From contig QHRS01000169.1 in assembly GCA_003221435.1 (NCBI GenBank), positions 1-9,137 of the forward strand: 9,137 nt of DNA, written 5' to 3'. The DNA comes from Candidatus Rokuibacteriota bacterium (GTDB lineage Bacteria; Methylomirabilota; Methylomirabilia; Rokubacteriales; CSP1-6). Position numbers and translations under genes: made by a program. The notes under the pieces were generated by a model. It saw only the letters and a program-made list of their open reading frames with translations, ran no database searches and had not been told where the DNA came from. Below are positions 1 to 7,203 of the stretch, piece by piece. The stretch's first letter is position 1. Each line of letters opens with the position of its first letter.

Positions 1-47
1 CCTCCCAGGGGCGCTGATGGGGGCTCGCGCTCGCGGCTCCCGTCGCG

Positions 48-71
48 GGCCCGGATAGCTCCGGGGCCTTT
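48..71 (+). terminator. Weak terminator-like hairpin
   Basis: GGCCCGG (48-54), a six-base loop and CCGGGGCC (61-68) can form a seven-pair stem with one bulged G, followed by only three T residues. It could end a rightward gene lying off the left edge, or act between convergent genes, since the oxidoreductase at 139 reads towards it. The T tract is too short for a confident call. The remaining bases from 1 to 138 show no gene I can support. Confidence 0.25.
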
Positions 72-138
72 GGACTCAGAGGCGCACTGAATGTGGTATT
101 ACGCAAGCATCCCGTCGAGATGGCACATGTCCCTTCGG

Positions 139-993
139 TCAGGCCTTGAGGCCAAGGGTACGCCCAGCCTCCACAGCAAAGCGCTCCAGCGCCGGCGGGT
201 CCATCTCCGGGCGCGGCCTCAGGATCAGCCGATCGACCCCGGCCGTCGCGTAGTCGTCTCGCATCGCCTTGTCGGGCACGTCGTAGCCGGGTGGCGTCAC
301 GCTGATCTGAAGCGTGCCGAGCTCGGTCGGCCGCGAATACTTCTGCCCGGCCTCGCGCAGCGCGGTCACGGACTTCCGCGTCTCGGCCACGTCGAGTCCG
401 AAGCCGTACCAGCCGTGACCCTGGGTGACCGCACGGCGGAAGGCCGGTGGAGTCCGTCCACCGACGACGATGGGCACCGTCGGCTGCACCGGTCGGGGCA
501 TCGCCTGGACTCCCTCGAACGACACGTAGGGCCCGCGATAGGACGGCTTCGGCCGCGTCCACACCGCGCGGATGGCGGCAAGGTAGTCGTCGGCGACGCG
601 GCCACGCTCGGCGAAGGGGACACCGACCGAGCGCATCTCCGGCTCGCACCAGCCGACCCCGAGCCCGAAGATGAGCCGACCGTTCGACAGCACATCGAGC
701 GAGGCAAGCTGCTTGGCGAGCACCAGCGCCTGGCGCTGGGGCAGGATGATGACTCCGGTGCCGAGCAGGATGCGTGAGGTGTGGGCGGCCAGGAAGGTCA
801 AGGCGACGACCGGATCGAGCAGCCGCATGTCCGGCGCCATCGGGCGGCCCGGCACCGGCGGGTCGGGCAGCACCACGTGGTCGGCCACCCAGAGTGACTC
901 GAAGCCGGCCGCTTCGGCGGCCCGGCCAAGCCGCGCGGCCGGGTCGGGGTAGCCGCAGCTGTGCAGATTGACTCCGTGCAGTCCGAACTTCAT
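139..993 (-). CDS. Luciferase-like flavin/F420-dependent oxidoreductase
   Basis: A 284-residue protein of the bacterial luciferase superfamily, expected to be a cytosolic TIM barrel using F420 or FMN to oxidise or reduce a small organic substrate. The start MKFGLHGVNL leads into the first strand. AAEAAGFESLWVADHVVLP (residues about 25-43) is the usual second strand and loop. GTGVIILPQRQALVLAKQLA (78-97), SNGRLIFGLGVGW (103-115) and VPIVVGGRTPPAFRRA (173-188) are the characteristic cofactor-site segments. The length fits the TIGR03619-like F420 group. An open frame extends upstream to 1089, but the ATG at 993 is chosen because GGGGGAGG lies six bases before it and the protein family begins there. 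It is divergent from the truncated oxidoreductase at 1125 and shares the inverted repeat at 1044-1066 with it. The substrate cannot be told from sequence; F420 rather than FMN is an inference. Confidence 0.9.
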   Translation of the reverse strand: MKFGLHGVNLHSCGYPDPAARLGRAAEAAGFESLWVADHVVLPDPPVPGRPMAPDMRLLDPVVALTFLAAHTSRILLGTGVIILPQRQALVLAKQLASLDVLSNGRLIFGLGVGWCEPEMRSVGVPFAERGRVADDYLAAIRAVWTRPKPSYRGPYVSFEGVQAMPRPVQPTVPIVVGGRTPPAFRRAVTQGHGWYGFGLDVAETRKSVTALREAGQKYSRPTELGTLQISVTPPGYDVPDKAMRDDYATAGVDRLILRPRPEMDPPALERFAVEAGRTLGLKA

Positions 994-1043
994 GGCGCCT
1001 CCCCCTTCATGTCTCATGCGAGGCTCCTCCAGCCGGGGCGCAG

Positions 1044-1066
1044 AGTCAAGGACTCGCGGCTTGACT
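1044..1066. promoter_or_regulatory. Inverted repeat, candidate operator in divergent promoter region
   Basis: AGTCAAG (1044-1050), nine bases, then CTTGACT (1060-1066) form a perfect 7-bp inverted repeat between two divergent oxidoreductase starts. The right arm contains TTGACT, the -35-like box of the rightward promoter. The left arm gives TTGACT on the other strand, where it could be a -35 for the leftward gene, although I find no good -10 for it. The size and symmetry fit a dimeric repressor site. No regulator gene is visible in the window. Confidence 0.45.
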
Positions 1067-1089
1067 TCTTCCGCCGCGCGCGGTGTCAT
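1061..1089 (+). promoter_or_regulatory. Sigma-70-like promoter for the truncated oxidoreductase
   Basis: TTGACT (1061-1066, five of six consensus bases), a 17-bp spacer and TGTCAT (1084-1089, four of six) lie 35 bp upstream of the ATG at 1125. A GGAGGA ribosome binding site follows at 1115-1120. Promoter and start signals therefore look intact although the gene behind them is only a fragment. Confidence 0.4.
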
Positions 1090-1124
1090 TGCCCGCGCAA
1101 AGAGCCGTTGATCCGGAGGACGAG

Positions 1125-1220
1125 ATGAAAGTCAGCGCGTTCCATTTGATGCCGCACCGCGAGCTCCCCGCCGACTTCGAACAGCGCTACCCGAGCGTGT
1201 GGGTGACGCCGCCGTGGTGG
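1125..1220 (+). pseudogene. 5' remnant of a second luciferase-family oxidoreductase
   Basis: Starting at an ATG with GGAGGA four bases upstream, the frame encodes MKVSAFHLMPHRELPADF and continues to PSVWVTPPWW. I recognise this as the conserved N-terminus of a large LLM-class flavin oxidoreductase family whose members are several hundred residues long and continue with a WELAD-like sequence. Here, after codon 32 (TGG at 1218-1220), the sequence no longer resembles the family. The frame runs on through unrelated sequence into the antisense of the copA 3' end, stopping at TAG 1365-1367, for an 80-residue chimeric reading frame. I see no remainder of the gene elsewhere in the window. It is therefore a relic cut off about 35 bp from the copA stop codon. 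Family recognition is from memory and should be confirmed by search. Confidence 0.7.
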
Positions 1221-1255
1221 GTTTCTCCGCAGTGCTCATCGCAAGCCGCCCGCCA

Positions 1256-3634
<2,379 letters not shown>

Positions 3635-3649
3635 GGGTTTCGTTGTCCG

Positions 3650-3679
3650 CCTCCTATGCAGACGGGCGAAGCCAGGAGG
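3650..3679 (-). promoter_or_regulatory. copA leader: ribosome binding site with complementary upstream CCTCCT
   Basis: On the copA strand, CCTCCT (3679-3674) is followed after 18 bases by AGGAGG (3655-3650), the only ribosome binding site for copA. The two are exact complements, so the leader RNA could fold and hide the binding site. Just upstream, TGTAAT (3686-3681) matches the -10 consensus at five of six bases but has no good -35. This would be consistent with an activator-dependent promoter, though I see no clear CueR-type dyad. Regulation is inference only. Confidence 0.3.
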
Positions 3680-3783
3680 TATTACACCGGTGCCACGATG
3701 ATTACGATGCTCGATGTCGGCTCAGCGATTGCGAGGGTCCCTCTGGCCGGCGCTCCCAGGCTCGGGCGAAGGTCTCCCGAAGT

Positions 3784-4617
3784 TTAGCCTAGCTTTCCAA
3801 GCCGGGCGAGCCGGTGGGCTTCCCTGAACGCGGTGGCCTTGAGTTCGCGTAGAGGAGTCTGGGCCACGTCGTGCGTCACGCCTCCACGGCATGCGCGGCA
3901 GCGATCTTCTAGAAAGTCGAGGCGATGGCCGCCAAGCACGCCCGCGAGCCTCGTGCGAAGGGGCTCATCGCAGTTCGTGCAGTACGGGCCGTGCAGCCAC
4001 TGGTCGATTGTCCTCTCATCGACGACGCCCCCTACGGGAGCAGGTGCGGAGGCATGCAGTCCAGGTTCGATGTGCCATCGGAGCCCCTTGAACACCAAGG
4101 CGGCAGGCTCGCGCTGGCGAACTGCGCGCGAACCGGCGAAGTAGCTGTACCCGCAGAGACCGAGGACGCCAAGAACGGTCGAGGCCAAGGCCCATCTCGG
4201 TATCGGGACCACTACTGTCCAGTCGGCGTACGGCTGAAGCTCCGGGAGCATTCCAGCCACGAAAGGGACAGAGGCGGGCACGGCGGCGGTGATGAGGCCT
4301 CTGACCACCTTTCCCGAGATCGACCCTAGAGCCTTCCCGAGCGTCATTGCGGGCTTGGCTTCGCGTCCTCCGGTGGGACCGCGCGTACCGGGACCGCGCG
4401 TACCGGCGAAGTAGCCGTACCCGCAGAGTCCGAGCACGCCAAGACCGGTCGAGGCTAAGGCCCACATCGGCGTCGCTAGCACCACTGTCCAGTCGGCGTA
4501 CGGCTGGAACTGCGGAAGCGCTCGAGCCACGAGCGGGAGAGAGGCGGCCAGGGCCGCGGTGATGAGAGCTCCGAGCACCTCTCTCGAGATCCACCCTACA
4601 GCCTTCCAGAGCGTCAT
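3784..4617 (-). CDS. Duplicated four-TM protein with C-terminal CxxC zinc-type domain
   Basis: A 277-residue protein I do not recognise. Residues 1-72 and 91-162 are two copies of one module. By hand alignment 50 of 72 positions are identical and there are no gaps. Each copy has a hydrophobic helix (about 14-34 and 104-124), the invariant QPYADWTVV, then a second long hydrophobic segment ending LGVLGLCGY-YFAG, so four membrane passes are expected. A Gly/Pro/Arg linker (73-90) separates the copies. The C-terminal soluble part (165-277) has YCTNC (212-216) and CRAC (240-243), a four-cysteine zinc-ribbon-like pair, and ends in a basic helix. The ATG at 4617 is the first possible start because an in-frame TGA lies 21 bases upstream. 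No ribosome binding site is evident. It precedes copA on the same strand, but co-function is unproven. The hydrophobic pattern, conserved repeat and paired cysteines argue for a real gene. Confidence 0.72.
   Translation of the reverse strand: MTLWKAVGWISREVLGALITAALAASLPLVARALPQFQPYADWTVVLATPMWALASTGLGVLGLCGYGYFAGTRGPGTRGPTGGREAKPAMTLGKALGSISGKVVRGLITAAVPASVPFVAGMLPELQPYADWTVVVPIPRWALASTVLGVLGLCGYSYFAGSRAVRQREPAALVFKGLRWHIEPGLHASAPAPVGGVVDERTIDQWLHGPYCTNCDEPLRTRLAGVLGGHRLDFLEDRCRACRGGVTHDVAQTPLRELKATAFREAHRLARLGKLG
4125..4380 (-). repeat. Direct repeat, copy B
   Basis: The second module of the duplicated membrane protein. Ungapped comparison with 4395-4650 at an offset of exactly 270 bp gives about 83 % identity by hand count (207 of 250 positions, 4131-4380 against 4401-4650). 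The offset is a multiple of three, so the protein frame is preserved across both copies. Confidence 0.9.
4375..4404. repeat. 15-bp perfect tandem repeat at the module junction
   Basis: GGGACCGCGCGTACC occurs twice back to back (4375-4389 and 4390-4404). It sits exactly between the two larger repeat copies and encodes the linker GTRGPGTRGP. A length change by one unit would keep the frame. It probably arose by slippage. Confidence 0.9.
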
Positions 4618-4650
4618 TAGAAGCTTGGCTTCGCGTCATCTGGTGAGACC
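4395..4650 (-). repeat. Direct repeat, copy A
   Basis: The first module of the duplicated membrane protein plus 33 bases upstream of its start codon. In copy B those 33 bases are coding (linker residues 80-90, ending REAKPA). In copy A they lie before the ATG and hold an in-frame TGA where copy B has GGA. The repeat unit is therefore larger than the part now translated in copy A. Confidence 0.88.
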
Positions 4651-4922
4651 GGCGCGCCGTGGAGTGCCCTCAACGCCGGATCGCCCAGTCGCAGCAGAGC
4701 GGCTCCACTCCCTCTAGACTACCCGAGGTGGCCGGGCACGCCAAGCTGCACCGACTGGTCCACGAGCTAGAGGGCCGTCGCAGTAACCGGCTTCGAGCGC
4801 CGGCTTTGCCGGTGCCCGACCTGGGGGAGGCTCGGAGGAGGCCGTCGAGGCCCCCTTGGATCGTCCAGAGGGTGTTGACTCCGCGAAGTCAGTTGCTCAC
4901 ACTCCAGCGCTGGAGGAACCCC
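4618..4922. other. 305-bp divergent intergenic region
   Basis: Lies between the leftward duplicated membrane protein and the rightward isomerase pseudogene. It holds the non-coding end of repeat copy A (4618-4650), a GC-rich hairpin with an eight-pair stem including one G-T pair and a three-T loop (4797-4815), a lone TTGACT (4875-4880) without a good -10, and a 14-bp palindrome at 4902-4915. Open frames crossing it resemble no protein I know. I see no tRNA or convincing promoter for the leftward gene. Confidence 0.5.
4902..4916 (+). promoter_or_regulatory. 14-bp palindrome overlapping a ribosome binding site
   Basis: CTCCAGCGCTGGAG (4902-4915) is a perfect palindrome, and its right half overlaps the GGAGG (4912-4916) six bases before the ATG at 4923. 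As RNA the CTCC half could pair with the ribosome binding site. As DNA it could be an operator. Its function is unknown, and the gene behind it is broken. Confidence 0.4.
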
Positions 4923-5689
4923 ATGCCTTCGAATCGGCTTGCGCTGCACACATGGACCCTGGACACGACCCCGCTGGCGGAGACGCTGCGCATCGCGAAG
5001 CGCACCGGCTGGGACGCGGTCGAGCTGCGGCGGATCGACTTCACGCGAGCCTTCGACGCGGGCAGCGCGGCGAAGGACGTTCTCGATCTCGCGCGGGGGC
5101 CGAGGGGGCAGAGTGACGTCGGCTGCTCCAGGTGTTTGCCGAATCCTGCCAGTGGGCCGCAGCGCTTCAGTGCGCGACCGTCATGAGCCCGGTGGACCGC
5201 GGGCGTGGCTCACTCGATCGCGCGGCCGCGAGCATCCGGGAGATCGGCGACGTGGCTGCCAAGCACGGGGTGCAGGTGGCGCTCGAGTTCAACTCCCAGG
5301 CCGAGCAGCTTAACGCGCTCGATCGCGTGCGCGAAGCGCTGGCGCTGGCCGGGCACCCGCACTGCGGGCTGTTGCTCGACACCTACCACCTGCAGCGCAG
5401 CGGCGGTGACGCGCGTGCTCTCGAAGACATCGCGCCCGAGGAGATCATCTACTTCCAGTATAGCGACGTGCCCCGGAGCGGCCTGCAGCCAGGCATGGCG
5501 CTCGACCGGCTTCCACCCGGGCAGGGGAGCGTCCCGTTCCGGGAGATCTTTCGAGTCCTGGGATCCAAGGGCTATCGCGGCTACTTGAGCTATGAGGCGC
5601 CGAACTCGTCCGCCTGGTCGCGCAACCCGGAGGACGTCGCCCGTGAGGCGCTGCAGGCGACTCGAGCGCTGCTGTCAGAGACCCGCTGA
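4923..5689 (+). pseudogene. Sugar phosphate isomerase/epimerase (xylose-isomerase-like TIM barrel), disrupted
   Basis: The first 58 codons from the ATG at 4923 (GGAGG six bases upstream) encode RLALHTWTLDTTPLAETLRI and continue to DVLDLAR, the start of a PF01261-type TIM barrel. From about 5096 the homologous sequence continues in another frame as GAEGAE, an in-frame TGA (5114-5116), then RRLLQVFAES and on to the stop at 5687-5689. The later part keeps the metal-site segments ALEFN, LLLDTYHL, YFQYSDVP and YEAPN. Compared with relatives as I remember them, roughly 15-20 residues between DLAR and GAEGAE are missing. The TGA stands where Arg (CGA) is usual. Two lesions in one small region indicate decay rather than one sequencing error. 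The intact gene would have acted on a sugar or sugar-like substrate in the cytoplasm. An internal GTG at 5132 could at most express a C-terminal piece without the first strands. Confidence 0.82.
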
Positions 5690-6079
5690 GCGCGGGAGCC
5701 CGACCATCTCTCCCGGGCCGTCGCGAGGCCTGACGCTCCCGAGGCCCGCTGCCGATCGCACGACCGGCGGCCGTCCGCGCCCTCGACTGCCGCCCGCACC
5801 GAGGGCGCCGGCGTCACCTCCGGGCGGAACGCCACATGCCGCTTCCTATGCGGCGCCAGATCCCGAGCAGAGACTTCTGCGAGGTGATTGCGGCGGGAGA
5901 GAGCCGTGACACGCGCACTGGCGGAGTTCCCCGCGTCCGATTCTGACACTGTCCTGTCAGCGGTTCACCGGTCTCCCTCACCCGAGCAGCTGTGAGCCCT
6001 CGAAATCTCGGGCGCTTTCGGCCTCGGATCCGGGTGGCATGGCGGATGCTCAACCGGGGTGTCTGGAGGTAGGAGGAGA
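5690..6079. other. 390-bp region without a recognised gene
   Basis: Lies between the isomerase pseudogene and a small membrane protein gene, both reading right. Several short frames cross it on both strands, including a 36-codon one at 5836-5946, but none resembles a known protein or has a good ribosome binding site. It holds a weak hairpin just after the pseudogene stop (CGGGAG and CTCCCG around 5695-5717, no T tract), an inverted repeat at 5943-5960 and the palindrome CGGATCCG at 6025-6032. I see no tRNA, no clear terminator and no convincing promoter. Confidence 0.5.
5943..5960. repeat. Short inverted repeat CTGACA-N6-TGTCAG
   Basis: A perfect 6-bp inverted repeat with a six-base spacer, 120 bp upstream of the small membrane protein gene. 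It could be an operator half-site pair or chance. No flanking -35/-10 pair was found. Confidence 0.3.
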
Positions 6080-6484
6080 ATGGCTCGGTTCTGGGTCGAG
6101 CTGGCCCTGCCCGCATACTCAATCTGTGCGGTCTTCGTCTACTTCCGTCCCGGCATACTGTGGGCCGGTGACGGGAGCAACATGGAGACCGTATTCGTCT
6201 GGCTCCTGTGGGGGCTCGTCGGGCTCTTCACTGGAGTCCTCGCGATCTCGGGGCTCTTTCTGACGTTCTATCTCGTGTACTCGCCCATCTATCTCGCGAG
6301 CCAGCTCGTGCTGCTCATCGACCGGAGGAAGTGGGTGGACCGGAGTGAGTTGCGGTTCTATCTCGGGTGCTTCATGTTGCTCTGCCTCCTCGGCGGCCTG
6401 GCCGTCGCTAGCCCCGTGGCCGCGATGATAACGTTCACGATCCTGGCGGGATCAGCCCAGGTGCTCTGGAGGATACTGGTCTAA
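6080..6484 (+). CDS. Small multi-pass membrane protein of unknown function
   Basis: A 134-residue protein I cannot assign. It is strongly hydrophobic. Likely membrane segments lie at about 5-23, 36-58, 60-80, 93-111 and 113-131. A short charged loop, DRRKWVDRSELR (81-92), separates the two halves. The ATG at 6080 is preferred to the in-frame GTG at 6059 because GGAGGT (6065-6070) and AGGAGG (6071-6076) both lie just upstream, with nine- and three-base spacings; translating from 6059 would put this ribosome binding site inside the gene as SGGRRR. It ends at TAA, ten bases before the -35 box of the HNH promoter. The absence of stops, the strong start signal and the clean hydrophobic pattern support a real gene. 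Confidence 0.72.
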   Translation: MARFWVELALPAYSICAVFVYFRPGILWAGDGSNMETVFVWLLWGLVGLFTGVLAISGLFLTFYLVYSPIYLASQLVLLIDRRKWVDRSELRFYLGCFMLLCLLGGLAVASPVAAMITFTILAGSAQVLWRILV

Positions 6485-6493
6485 ACCCTCGGA

Positions 6494-6522
6494 TTGACAG
6501 GCTCTCCTCGCCCGACTATCCT
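6494..6522 (+). promoter_or_regulatory. Near-consensus sigma-70 promoter for a leaderless HNH gene mRNA
   Basis: TTGACA (6494-6499, all six consensus bases), a 17-bp spacer and TATCCT (6517-6522, four of six) lie directly before the ATG at 6532. Transcription should start about 6-9 bases after the -10, at 6528-6531, leaving an untranslated leader of about zero to four bases. No ribosome binding site exists upstream of this ATG, which agrees with leaderless translation. Confidence 0.65.
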
Positions 6523-6531
6523 AAGTCGTTA

Positions 6532-7062
6532 ATGGACGAAATCGCCGTACTCGTGCTCAACTACACGTTTGAGCCCCTCCACTTCACCAACGCCAAGCGA
6601 GCCATCACGCTTGTCCTGAGCGGCAAGGCTGAGAGCGTCGAAGCTTCTCCGCGCGTCATCCGCTCCCCGTCGACGACGTTCGCGCTGCCCGCGGTCATCC
6701 GCCTCGTCGTCTACATCAGGAAGCCCTTTCTCGACCGCGTCGCCTTCAACAAGAAGAACATTCTCCGCCGCGACGGATACACCTGTCAGTACTGCAATCG
6801 CCGGGGCGACCGCCTCACCGTGGACCACGTGCTTCCGCGATCGCGCGGCGGGGAGACGACGTGGACGAATGTCGTGACCGCGTGCCTCAAGTGCAATCTG
6901 CGCAAGGGCAACCGGTTGCTGGAGGAGGCAGGCATGCGCCTGGTCCGCGAGCCGGTGCACCCGCGCTTCCTGTTCTCGGTGCATCTTCTGCGACATCCCC
7001 ACGCGGGCTCGTTTCTCGACTCCTGGCGGAAGTACCTCGTCGCGGTACCCTCGACGTCCTGA
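6532..7062 (+). CDS. HNH endonuclease-fold protein
   Basis: A 176-residue protein of the stand-alone HNH family common in bacteria and phages. The N-terminal part (VLVLNYTFEPLHF, 6-18; AKRAITLVLSGKAE, 21-34) is the typical non-catalytic lead of this group and fixes the start at 6532. The HNH zinc-finger nuclease core runs from about 80 to 125: TCQYC (84-88, first Cys pair C85/C88), VDHVLPRSRGG (97-107, catalytic D98-H99), N113 and CLKCN (118-122, second Cys pair). All key residues are present, so it should bind zinc and may cut or nick DNA in the cytoplasm. The biological role of this family is not well defined. It lies 141 bp upstream of uvrB on the same strand and may be co-transcribed with it, but a repair role is inference. 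Confidence 0.92.
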   Translation: MDEIAVLVLNYTFEPLHFTNAKRAITLVLSGKAESVEASPRVIRSPSTTFALPAVIRLVVYIRKPFLDRVAFNKKNILRRDGYTCQYCNRRGDRLTVDHVLPRSRGGETTWTNVVTACLKCNLRKGNRLLEEAGMRLVREPVHPRFLFSVHLLRHPHAGSFLDSWRKYLVAVPSTS

Positions 7063-7203
7063 GCGCCGGGCAAGCCTGCCGGTGCGACGCGGATCGCCGG
7101 CCGTGGTGAACCGAACACCGTGCGCGCAGCCCTGAAGCGCGCCGGGCCGGCCGCGGGGCACGGCGCTCCCGTGATGCGCCGCGCCCGGGGGAGGTAGCCA
7201 GCG

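Noticed and set aside
3698..3787. 29-codon plus-strand frame starting MITMLDVGSA after AGGAGG at 3674-3679
   Set aside because: The AGGAGG lies 18 bases from the ATG, the peptide matches nothing I know, and the same AGGAGG is explained as the complement of the copA ribosome binding site.
4016..4639. 207-codon minus-strand frame that also shows the repeat (SQASNDALEG / SQARNDAREG)
   Set aside because: The repeat appears in every frame because the DNA is duplicated. The alternative frame has the hydrophobic helices, the conserved QPYADWTVV and the paired cysteines.
4797..4815. GC-rich hairpin, considered as a terminator
   Set aside because: There is no T tract after the stem on either strand, and the flanking genes diverge, so no gene ends there.
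5836..5946. 36-codon plus-strand frame (MPLPMRRQIPSRDF...)
   Set aside because: It has no ribosome binding site and no recognisable similarity. It may be chance or a very old remnant.
7063..7203. LexA/SOS box search before uvrB
   Set aside because: I could not find a convincing dyad matching known LexA sites in the gap, so no SOS control is claimed.
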